A stretch of DNA of 24,297 nt from Clostridium sp. UBA6758 (GTDB lineage: Bacteria > Bacillota > Clostridia > Clostridiales > Clostridiaceae), in assembly GCA_002453475.1 (NCBI GenBank), contig DKGY01000088.1, positions 69,582-93,878 on the forward strand, given 5' to 3'. The notes beneath the pieces are model-generated. The model was not told the DNA's origin. It did not search any database and worked only from the letters and a program-made list of their open reading frames with translations. The position numbers and the translations under genes were made by a program. Numbering within the stretch: the stretch's first letter is position 1; every line of letters begins with the position of its first letter. Of this stretch, positions 16,503-23,083 are shown piece after piece.

Positions 16503-17657
16503 ATGCAAATTTATGTAGATAATGCAGCTACATCTTTTCCCAAACCCGATTGTGTTTATAATGATATACTAAATTATATGAGAAATATAGGTGGTAACCC
16601 CGGAAGAGGAGCATCTACTTCATCTCTAAAAGGTAATAAGGTTGTATTTCAATGTCGAAATGCTTTGTGCGAGCTTTTTAATTTTCCAGATACTAAAAAT
16701 GTAGTTTTTACATCTAACATCACTATGTCTTTAAATATTTTAATTAAAGGTGTGGTTAAACCAGGATGGCATGTTATAACATCTTCTATGGACCACAACA
16801 GTACTCTTCGAACATTAAACGAATTAAAATCTAAAGGTATAATTGAATTAGATATAATTCAATGTAATGAATTGGGCGAAATTAATGTAGAGGAGTTTAA
16901 AAGCAAAATTAAACATAACACTAGACTTGTGACTCTTTCTCATGGTTCTAACATAATTGGTACTATTCAACCTCTTGAAAAAATCGGACAAATCTGCAAG
17001 GAAAATAATATATTTTTCATTATAGATACTGCTCAAACTGCTGGTGTACTTGATTTGAATTTTCAAAATTTAAACTGCAATGCTCTAGCCTTTACTGGAC
17101 ACAAAAGCTTATTAGGACCTCAAGGTATAGGTGGCTTTATTATAGATGATGTAATGAGTGATGTTTGTTCTTCTTTAATTGTTGGAGGCACAGGAAGTGT
17201 TTCCTCTGATATAATTCAACCTAATTTCTTACCTGATAAATTTGAAAGTGGTACTATTAATGCACCTGGTGTTGCAGGACTTCTTTCCGGAATAACATTT
17301 ATTCAAAATGAAGGATTATCTACAATTAAAGATCATGAAGACTATCTAACGCAAAAATTCATTGATGGTATATTAAATATTTCTAGCATGAAAGTTTATG
17401 GTCATCTAAATACTGAAAATAGAACTTCAACTATATCTGTAAATTCAACTAAAATTGATAATAGTGAACTTGGATTTATTCTTGACTCTGAATATAATAT
17501 TATAACTAGAACTGGTCTTCATTGTGCTCCATTAGCCCATCAAACTATAGGAACATACCCTAATGGAAGCTTACGTTTCAGCTTTGGATATTTCAATGAT
17601 GAAAAAGATATAGATTATATCTTAAGTAGTATAAATTCATCGATTAAAAGATTGTAA
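16503..17657 (+). CDS. cysteine desulfurase-like aminotransferase class V enzyme
   Basis: A 384-residue PLP enzyme of the class V group related to NifS/IscS/SufS. It begins IYVDNAATSFPKP. Asp175 and Gln178 (IDTAQTAG) contact PLP, and Lys201 in FTGHKSLLGPQG is the Schiff-base lysine. Cys341 in GLHCAPLAH matches the catalytic persulfide cysteine of the family. It would release sulfur (or selenium) from cysteine (or selenocysteine). The ATG has AGGAGGT at ideal spacing. It is divergent from yedF-DUF3343 and upstream of yyaC. That placement points to Se/S delivery rather than Fe-S assembly, since no IscU or SufU gene is adjacent; this is inference. Confidence 0.9.
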   Translation: MQIYVDNAATSFPKPDCVYNDILNYMRNIGGNPGRGASTSSLKGNKVVFQCRNALCELFNFPDTKNVVFTSNITMSLNILIKGVVKPGWHVITSSMDHNSTLRTLNELKSKGIIELDIIQCNELGEINVEEFKSKIKHNTRLVTLSHGSNIIGTIQPLEKIGQICKENNIFFIIDTAQTAGVLDLNFQNLNCNALAFTGHKSLLGPQGIGGFIIDDVMSDVCSSLIVGGTGSVSSDIIQPNFLPDKFESGTINAPGVAGLLSGITFIQNEGLSTIKDHEDYLTQKFIDGILNISSMKVYGHLNTENRTSTISVNSTKIDNSELGFILDSEYNIITRTGLHCAPLAHQTIGTYPNGSLRFSFGYFNDEKDIDYILSSINSSIKRL

Positions 17658-17673
17658 TGATTTAAAAATATAT

Positions 17674-17702
17674 GTATTAAATTTGACTTTATGGTAATAC
17701 TT
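17674..17702 (+). promoter_or_regulatory. candidate sporulation-type (sigma F/G-like) promoter of yyaC
   Basis: GTATT (17674-17678) and GGTAATACTT (17693-17702) resemble the sigma F elements GYWTA and GGnRAnAMTR; the -10 fits 9 of 10 positions. The spacer is 14 bases, one shorter than usual. In Bacillus yyaC is transcribed by sigma F. The start point would lie almost on the AGGAGG ribosome site, so the leader would be very short. Confidence 0.35.
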
Positions 17703-17725
17703 TCTAGTATAGGAGGGTGTTACTC

Positions 17726-18334
17726 ATGGTGGAAAAAGTTATTTTCGATGCTTTGTCTGATAATTCTATATATGACATAAGAGAAATTCTTTCAGAAGAA
17801 CTAACTAAAGTAATTAAAGATAATAGAGATATTGTTATTTTATGTATAGGTACAGATAGATCTACAGGTGATAGTTTAGGTCCACTTGTAGGTGATAAAC
17901 TTAAATTTTTAATTAGAGATAAGGTATTTATATATGGAAATTTAGAAAACCCTGTACATGCAAAAAACATTTCTGAAACCAATGATTTAATACTTAAAGA
18001 TCATGATAATCCATATATAATAGCTGTAGATGCTTCTCTAGGAGTTCTTCAAAATGTAGGTAAAGTTATAATAGAATCCAAGCCTCTTTATCCTGGAGCT
18101 GCTCTGAATAAAAATTTGCCTTCAGTTGGTGATTTAAGTATTGTTGGCATTGTTAATATATCTGGCTCTTTAGAATTTATGGTACTTCAAAATACTCGAT
18201 TGTATATTGTAATGAAATTAGCTGAAGTAATCTCTTCAGGAATATACCATTCTATAATAAAAACTATAGGTGGGCGAAAATCTTACTCCAAGGTTAACAA
18301 TAAAGATGTTCCTAAAGTTTTAGATGCAGACTAA
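17726..18334 (+). CDS. yyaC: spore protein YyaC (GPR-like protease fold)
   Basis: A 202-residue member of the sporulation family YyaC (DUF1256), related in fold to the germination protease GPR. Family marks are ILCIGTDRSTGDSLGPLVG (about residues 38-56), YGNLENPVHAKN, IIAVDASLG and KPLYPGAALNKNLPSVGDLSI. The GTG at 17717 lies in the ribosome site AGGAGGGTG, so the ATG at 17726 is the start. In Bacillus yyaC also neighbours parB-parA-noc, so synteny supports the call. It is expressed in the forespore in Bacillus; a sigma F-like promoter lies upstream here. Protease activity is suggested by homology only. The stop is followed after 3 bases by a parS-containing hairpin. Confidence 0.93.
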   Translation: MVEKVIFDALSDNSIYDIREILSEELTKVIKDNRDIVILCIGTDRSTGDSLGPLVGDKLKFLIRDKVFIYGNLENPVHAKNISETNDLILKDHDNPYIIAVDASLGVLQNVGKVIIESKPLYPGAALNKNLPSVGDLSIVGIVNISGSLEFMVLQNTRLYIVMKLAEVISSGIYHSIIKTIGGRKSYSKVNNKDVPKVLDAD

Positions 18335-18337
18335 TAG

Positions 18338-18400
18338 TACAAGTAAAAAGAAATAATAGATGTTTCACGTGAAACACCTATTATTTCTTTTTTACTTGTA
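18338..18400 (+). terminator. terminator of yyaC with a parS site at its tip
   Basis: A 63-base inverted repeat of about 30 pairs, with one A-C mismatch and one extra T in the right arm, starts 4 bases after the yyaC stop. Its right arm ends TTTCTTTTTTACTTG, so it can work as an intrinsic terminator on the plus strand. The innermost 16 bases are exactly the parS sequence. Confidence 0.75.
18361..18376. other. parS site 1
   Basis: The perfect 16-bp palindrome TGTTTCACGTGAAACA, the ParB (Spo0J) binding site of Firmicutes. It lies at the centre of the yyaC terminator hairpin, between yyaC and the DUF4446 gene. Confidence 0.95.
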
Positions 18401-18728
18401 TAATCCATATTAATACTTAGTTTTATATTAAATTAAAACACTTTTATATTTTATAAAACTTTCTAAAAATTCCTTTTAATTAAAATCAACTTATTATAAT
18501 AATGAGAATTATTTATATTTTAAAATACCTGTAATTTAATTGTCTAAGCTACAAATACTTTAAACCAGCATGAATAGAACAACTATATAAATATTTATAT
18601 ATATATATAATACCTTTGCCTCAAGTCTCTGTAATTTAGTTGTTTCATGTTTACCACTATATACGTAATTACTACAATATACTATCTCATATTTCTAGAA
18701 CTAAACTTTGAACATAAATCTAATAAAA
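18401..18728. other. non-coding AT-rich region with a 15-bp direct repeat
   Basis: No convincing gene lies here. CTGTAATTTARTTGT occurs twice (18529-18543 and 18629-18643, one A/G difference) exactly 100 bases apart. An inverted repeat AATAAT-GAGA-ATTATT lies at about 18499-18514, and a short TA-repeat run near 18595-18610. The region separates two convergent units, so promoters are not expected. Confidence 0.5.
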
Positions 18729-18758
18729 TAGAGGAGCTAGAATATTCTAGTTCCTCTA
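18729..18758 (-). terminator. terminator of the DUF4446 gene (end of the par operon)
   Basis: TAGAGGAGCTAGAAT and its near-complement form a 15-bp stem with one G-U pair and a minimal loop, 11 bases after the stop on the minus strand. It is followed by TTTTATTAG. Confidence 0.75.
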
Positions 18759-18769
18759 CCTTATTAAAT

Positions 18770-19282
18770 TTATTCTTTATTAGTATTTACAGCTTGATGA
18801 AGAACATTATTTTCTTCTTGTGATAAATCATATCTGGATATTCCATTATCAATAGGTTTTGCATATGTAATGCTTTCATTTCTTGAATAAATACTAGTTA
18901 TTATTACACCATTATTTCTTCCATCTAAAAGAGCAATGGAATAGCTTAAATCACTTCCAATATCCTCAAAAGCTTTATATCTTTGCATTGCAACCCTTTG
19001 GACACAAGATGCAACTATATTTGATGTTTTATTACACATATCTTTAACTTCATCTGTTATTTCTTCTACATTCTCGATTTTATCTAATGAATTTATTATT
19101 AATTCTTCTAAATTTTTATTATTAGTTCCCTTCATCATTTTTCTATATTTATCTTTCATCTTGCTTGTTGATATTAGTGATGTTATCACAATAATGATTA
19201 ATACAAATACTAATATTATTAACCCTATAGTTATAAATACATTATATTGATTGAGAAATTCTATAATTTGTTCCAAAAGCAT
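18770..19282 (-). CDS. DUF4446 membrane protein
   Basis: A 170-residue protein of the DUF4446 family. A single strongly hydrophobic helix (about residues 16-38) anchors it. A charged, probably coiled-coil segment follows (about 45-90), then a conserved C-terminal domain with QRVAMQRYKAFEDIGSDLSYSIALLDGRNNGVIITSIYSR. The latter block is the family signature. It is found next to parB in many Firmicutes but has no known role. Here it is the last gene of the parA-parB unit. The ribosome site AGAAAGG begins 5 bases after parS site 2. A link to chromosome segregation or the membrane is suggested by position only. Confidence 0.88.
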   Translation of the reverse strand: MLLEQIIEFLNQYNVFITIGLIILVFVLIIIVITSLISTSKMKDKYRKMMKGTNNKNLEELIINSLDKIENVEEITDEVKDMCNKTSNIVASCVQRVAMQRYKAFEDIGSDLSYSIALLDGRNNGVIITSIYSRNESITYAKPIDNGISRYDLSQEENNVLHQAVNTNKE

Positions 19283-19298
19283 TCATCCTTTCTAAAAG

Positions 19299-19314
19299 TG
19301 TTTCACGTGAAACA
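19299..19314. other. parS site 2
   Basis: A perfect TGTTTCACGTGAAACA palindrome between parB and the DUF4446 gene. It touches the parB stop codon (19315-19317) and is a few bases before the DUF4446 ribosome site. Unlike sites 1 and 3 it has no extended inverted arms. Confidence 0.95.
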
Positions 19315-20181
19315 TTATATATTTAAAATTTCTATTATCCTTTGTAAATCTTCTGGAGAGTAATACTCTATTTCTATCTTACCTTTATTTTTAGAGTTAT
19401 TACTTATACTTACTTTTGTGTTAAAATGATTTTCTAATTTTGATTTTATATCTTTATAATATATATCATTTTCCGATTTATTATTTATTCTCTTATACTT
19501 ATTATTATCATCACTTATATAATAATTTCTTACTAATAATTCAGTTTGTCTAACATTTAAGTTTTCATCAATAACCTTCTGAGCAACTATATATTGATCA
19601 TCTTTATTTTCCAGAGCTAATATTGTTCTACCATGTCCTTCTGATAAAACACCTTCAATTAAATATCCTTGTATTCTTTCATCAAGATTTAATAATCTCA
19701 ATGAATTGGCTATAGCACTTCTAGATTTTGAAACTTGTTTACTTATTTGTTCTTGAGTCAAATTAAAATCATTTAATAATTTCTTATATGCTGTAGCTTC
19801 CTCTATAGGATTTAAATCTTCTCTTATTATATTTTCTATTAAAGAAATTTGTACAACCTCTACATCAGATAAATCCTTAATTATTACTGGTAATTCTTTT
19901 AAATTTAATAGTTTTGCTGCTCTCCATCTACGTTCACCTGCAATTATTACATAAATTTGGTTTTCTTTTCTCACTATGACGGGTTGTATTATTCCATGTT
20001 CTTTAATAGAGTTCGCTAATTCTATTAACTTTTCATTATCAAAATGTTTTCTCGGCTGATCTTTGTTAGGCTTAATTAAATTTATATCTATACTTATAAC
20101 CTGTTCATTATTACTATCTTGAAAATCATTTTCTGGAATTAATGAAGATAATCCTTTTCCTAAAACTCCTGTTTTCTTCAT
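19315..20181 (-). CDS. parB: chromosome partitioning protein ParB (Spo0J)
   Basis: ParB (288 residues) binds parS, loads as a CTP-gated clamp, spreads along DNA and recruits condensin; it also stimulates ParA. The basic N-terminal tail (KKTGVLGKGLSSLIPE) is the ParA-contacting peptide. CTP-binding motifs are GERRWRAA (82-89) and ENIIREDLNPIEEA (116-129). The helix-turn-helix spans about 141-164. R154, S160, N165 and G182 occupy the positions that set specificity in ParB/Noc proteins; Arg and Gly match parS-binding ParB. The start lies 1 base after the parA stop, with AAGGAGG inside the end of parA, so the two are coupled. Three parS sites lie nearby. Confidence 0.96.
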   Translation of the reverse strand: MKKTGVLGKGLSSLIPENDFQDSNNEQVISIDINLIKPNKDQPRKHFDNEKLIELANSIKEHGIIQPVIVRKENQIYVIIAGERRWRAAKLLNLKELPVIIKDLSDVEVVQISLIENIIREDLNPIEEATAYKKLLNDFNLTQEQISKQVSKSRSAIANSLRLLNLDERIQGYLIEGVLSEGHGRTILALENKDDQYIVAQKVIDENLNVRQTELLVRNYYISDDNNKYKRINNKSENDIYYKDIKSKLENHFNTKVSISNNSKNKGKIEIEYYSPEDLQRIIEILNI

Positions 20182-20182
20182 G

Positions 20183-20953
20183 CTATTTTCCTCCTTGTCT
20201 ACTAATAAACTCCTCCGTTAAAGCTTCAAATGCTTCTGACCCCTTACATTTATCATCATATAGCATGATAGGAAGTCCAAAACTAGGTGATTCTGCTAAT
20301 TTAACATTTCTTGGTATGAAAGTATCATATACCTTATTATTAAAGTACTTTTTAATTTCTTCAACTACTTCATTACATAATCTAGTTCTACTATCATACA
20401 TACTCATGATTACACCTTCAATTTCAAGACCAGTATTTAAATATCTCTTAATTAACTGTATGGTACTCATCAATTGACCAACACCTTCAAGAGCATAAAA
20501 CTCACATTGTATTGGTATTAAAACTGAATCAGATGCTGTTAAAGCATTAATAGTTAATACACCTAAAGATGGTGGACAATCTATAAATATATAGTCATAA
20601 TCATCTCTTATTTCATCAATTTTATTTTTTAAAACTTTCTCTCTCTGATCTTGACTTATAACTTCAACTTCAGCTGCTGCTAGAGTCATAGTTGAAGGTG
20701 CAATATAGAAGTTATCTACTATTTCACTTTTTTTGATAATTTCTTTCAATGAAACATTACTCGTTAAGACATCATACATAGAACAATGTATTTTTCTTTT
20801 ATCTAATCCTATACCACTAGTTGTATTTCCTTGAGGATCTATGTCTATAGTCAGAACTTTGTATCCATTCATCGCTAAATACGAGCATAAATTTATATTA
20901 GTAGTTGTTTTTCCAACTCCTCCTTTTTGATTGAAAATACATATTACCTTCAT
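20183..20953 (-). CDS. parA: chromosome partitioning ATPase ParA (Soj)
   Basis: ParA (256 residues) is a deviant Walker-type ATPase that binds DNA non-specifically as an ATP dimer and acts with ParB in origin segregation; in Bacillus Soj also regulates DnaA. KGGVGKTT (10-17) with the signature Lys10 is the deviant Walker A, DIDPQGN (about 37-43) is Walker A', and FIDCPPSLG is Walker B. The short length without an N-terminal helix-turn-helix marks a chromosomal type, not a plasmid ParA. The start has an unusual GGGGGGAGA site very close to the ATG. It forms an operon with parB. Confidence 0.96.
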   Translation of the reverse strand: MKVICIFNQKGGVGKTTTNINLCSYLAMNGYKVLTIDIDPQGNTTSGIGLDKRKIHCSMYDVLTSNVSLKEIIKKSEIVDNFYIAPSTMTLAAAEVEVISQDQREKVLKNKIDEIRDDYDYIFIDCPPSLGVLTINALTASDSVLIPIQCEFYALEGVGQLMSTIQLIKRYLNTGLEIEGVIMSMYDSRTRLCNEVVEEIKKYFNNKVYDTFIPRNVKLAESPSFGLPIMLYDDKCKGSEAFEALTEEFISRQGGK

Positions 20954-21264
20954 ATTCTCCCCCCTTATCTATAGTAGACTTTACTTAAAATTACTATATA
21001 TTAAAAATTTTATCTTCTTAATAATTTTAATCAGTATAAATTTATTTTTTCTATGTATTTATATTATATATTGATATAGATTTTATTTAAAGTAATTATT
21101 ACACAAATTAATAAGTATTTATTTTTTTATCTATATATTTAGATAAAAATAATTATTTTCATACTCTTTAATAATACAATGGTATACATTAATTTTATAT
21201 TTCTGATAATATATTTATTTATCTAAGTTATAATTTACCCTTTATATAAAGTTGATTATTCGAT
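20954..21264. other. AT-rich gap upstream of parA
   Basis: About 310 bases, almost all A and T, lie between parA and the noc terminator with parS site 3. It should hold the parA promoter on the minus strand. Several TATAAT-like sequences occur, but none has a convincing -35 partner. No reading frame, repeat family or RNA gene is recognisable. Confidence 0.55.
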
Positions 21265-21308
21265 AAAAGACTACAAAATGTTTCACGTGAAACATTTTGT
21301 AGTCTTTT
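21265..21308 (-). terminator. perfect 44-bp palindrome after noc with parS at its centre
   Basis: A 22-bp arm beginning AAAAGACTACAAAATG is followed directly by its exact complement, without mismatch or loop. It starts 20 bases after the noc stop on the minus strand. The outer arm ends in TTTT, which makes it terminator-like, though without a long U tract. The central 16 bases are parS. Confidence 0.7.
21279..21294. other. parS site 3
   Basis: Perfect TGTTTCACGTGAAACA, at the centre of the 44-bp palindrome between noc and parA. Confidence 0.95.
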
Positions 21309-21328
21309 AAAAAAGTAATATATAAATA

Positions 21329-22108
21329 TTATTTCTTTTTTATTGTTATAGTAACTTGTATACTGTCATCTAATTCTTTGGATCTATATTTAGCTTCTAC
21401 GCCATATTTATCAAAAACTTGCTTTACGGTGTTAATATATATAGCTGGACTAAATGCTCCTTTTATTCTCTTTTTGCCATCTGATGCAACTTCAGTATGC
21501 GCTAATTTGAGTAATTCTCTATCTATAAGTTCTTCAGTTTTTTTTACATTTAATCCATTTTTTATTACAACTTCTAATATCTCATTACGTAATTCATCAT
21601 TGGGAACTTTTAATAATGCTCTAGCATGTCTCTCTGTCAACTTGTTGTCGATTATTGTACTAATTATTTTTTCATCTAACTTTAAAATTCTAAGTTTATT
21701 TGCTATTGTAGATTGCTTCTTACCTATAACCTCTGATAATTGCTCTTGAGTGTAAGAATGTACTTTAATTAAATTATGATATGCTAATGATTCTTCATAG
21801 AAGTTTAAATCCTCTCTTTGCAAATTTTCTAATAATGCAATTGCCGCAGAATCCTTATCATTAATATTAGCTATTATAACTGGTACTTTTGATAATCCAG
21901 CTTCTTTAGCTGCTCTTAATCTTCTTTCACCTGCAATTAGCTCATAATTATTTTCATCTATTTTTCTAACTGATAATGGTTGAATTATTCCATAAACCTT
22001 TATTGATTGTGCAAGCTCTTGTATTGATTCTTCATCAAATACTTTTCTTGGCTGATAAAGGTTAGGACATATTGAATCAACCTCTATATAATTAATAGTA
22101 TTTTCCAT
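21329..22108 (-). CDS. noc: nucleoid occlusion protein Noc
   Basis: A 259-residue ParB paralog. In Bacillus Noc binds NBS sites and, with CTP and the membrane, blocks division over DNA. GERRLRAA (60-67) and ENLQREDLN (94-102) are the CTP-binding motifs; the helix-turn-helix is around 119-142. Q132, K138, K143 and R160 sit exactly where Noc proteins have Gln, Lys, Lys and Arg and ParB has Arg, Thr/Ser, other and Gly, so it should prefer NBS to parS. The N terminus is short (MENTINYIEVDSICPN): the amphipathic membrane helix of Bacillus Noc is missing. AAAGGATGG precedes the ATG. The gene lies between rsmG and parA, as in other Firmicutes. Confidence 0.92.
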   Translation of the reverse strand: MENTINYIEVDSICPNLYQPRKVFDEESIQELAQSIKVYGIIQPLSVRKIDENNYELIAGERRLRAAKEAGLSKVPVIIANINDKDSAAIALLENLQREDLNFYEESLAYHNLIKVHSYTQEQLSEVIGKKQSTIANKLRILKLDEKIISTIIDNKLTERHARALLKVPNDELRNEILEVVIKNGLNVKKTEELIDRELLKLAHTEVASDGKKRIKGAFSPAIYINTVKQVFDKYGVEAKYRSKELDDSIQVTITIKKK

Positions 22109-22212
22109 TTTATACCATCCTTTTATGAAATTCCTTATCTTTAATTAAAATTCTATATTAATCTCAAAATTCCTCTTTATATTTAACAATTAATATAAAT
22201 ATTTCTAGAAAT

Positions 22213-22932
22213 TTATTTTATAGGACTCTTATTTACTATTCCAGCTTTTCTTGGATACTTTTTAGGTGTATCTTTAACCTTTTTTATAACTAATAAGTTA
22301 TGTTTAAGATCACTACCTACTATATTAACCTCTAATATTTCTTCAATAGCTCCTCCTAATACTTTAAGCGCAACTTTAGAATCCTTTATTTCATCTTCTA
22401 TAGCTGGTCCCTTTAATGCTATAAAATATCCTCCAACCTTTACGTATGGTAAACATAACTCTAATAAAACAGTTAAATTAGCAACAGCTCTAGATACAGC
22501 CAAATCAAATTCTTCTCTGTATTCTGTCTTTTGTGCAAAATCTTCAGCTCTACCATGAATCGTCTCAATATCTTTTAACTCTAATTTATCAATAACTTCA
22601 TTTAAAAAATTTATTCTTTTATTTAAAGAATCTAAAAGCACGATATAAGAATCAGGCTTTACTATTTTCATAGGAATTCCTGGAAACCCTCCCCCAGTTC
22701 CTATATCTATGATTTTCTTAGCTTCTCTTACATATGGAAATTCAAATACTTTAATAGAATCAATAAAGTGTTTTTTTATAATTTCCTCATCTTCTATTAT
22801 TGCTGTTAAATTAATTTTTTCATTCCACTCTTTAATTAATGCCTTATATTGAATAAAATTATTATACATTGTGGCATCAAAGACTAAGCCTTCATTTTCA
22901 CAGGCTTCTTTCAACATATCAAAATACTCCAT
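22213..22932 (-). CDS. rsmG: 16S rRNA (guanine-N7) methyltransferase RsmG
   Basis: RsmG (GidB) methylates G527 of E. coli-numbered 16S rRNA with S-adenosylmethionine; its loss gives low-level streptomycin resistance. The 239-residue protein is full length. The SAM-binding motif is [16 protein letters not shown] (about 75-90). [12 protein letters not shown] in the N-terminal part and [10 protein letters not shown], which follows the SAM site, are family signatures. The start has GGAGG. It follows mnmG, separated by a hairpin, and precedes noc, the standard origin-side order. Confidence 0.97.
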   Translation of the reverse strand: MEYFDMLKEACENEGLVFDATMYNNFIQYKALIKEWNEKINLTAIIEDEEIIKKHFIDSIKVFEFPYVREAKKIIDIGTGGGFPGIPMKIVKPDSYIVLLDSLNKRINFLNEVIDKLELKDIETIHGRAEDFAQKTEYREEFDLAVSRAVANLTVLLELCLPYVKVGGYFIALKGPAIEDEIKDSKVALKVLGGAIEEILEVNIVGSDLKHNLLVIKKVKDTPKKYPRKAGIVNKSPIK

Positions 22933-23000
22933 TTCAATCCTCCGTATAATTAAGTTTTATATGTGTTAATATAATTTTAAGTATATATTTCTATTTTAAA

Positions 23001-23044
23001 CTAATACCTACTAATTATAAACATAAATAATTAGTAGGTATTAG
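23001..23044 (-). terminator. hairpin between mnmG and rsmG
   Basis: A perfect 18-bp stem (CTAATACCTACTAATTAT) with an 8-base loop starts 40 bases after the mnmG stop on the minus strand. The tail TTTAAAAT is a weak U tract and the stem is AT-rich, so it may stop only part of the transcripts, or protect RNA ends. Confidence 0.55.
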
Positions 23045-23083
23045 TAATTATATATTTCTTTATAGTTTTAAATACTATATCTA

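Noticed and set aside
17704..17982. 92-codon minus-strand frame over yyaC
   Set aside because: Shadow of yyaC, which has a clear family match and ribosome site.
18495..18520. Fur/PerR-like inverted repeat (AATAAT-GAGA-ATTATT)
   Set aside because: It lies between convergent genes with no downstream start, and AT-rich DNA gives such matches often.
18640..18660. TGTTTCATG resembling half a parS site
   Set aside because: Only the left half matches; the second half of the palindrome is absent.
19299..21294. Three identical palindromes as a mobile element or CRISPR-like repeat
   Set aside because: They are exact parS sequences beside parAB, with irregular spacing and unrelated flanks.
21378..21749. 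123-codon plus-strand frame inside noc
   Set aside because: Antisense shadow of noc, low-complexity composition.
21329..22108. Second ParB by duplication
   Set aside because: The four specificity positions are of Noc type and the position between rsmG and parA is that of noc.
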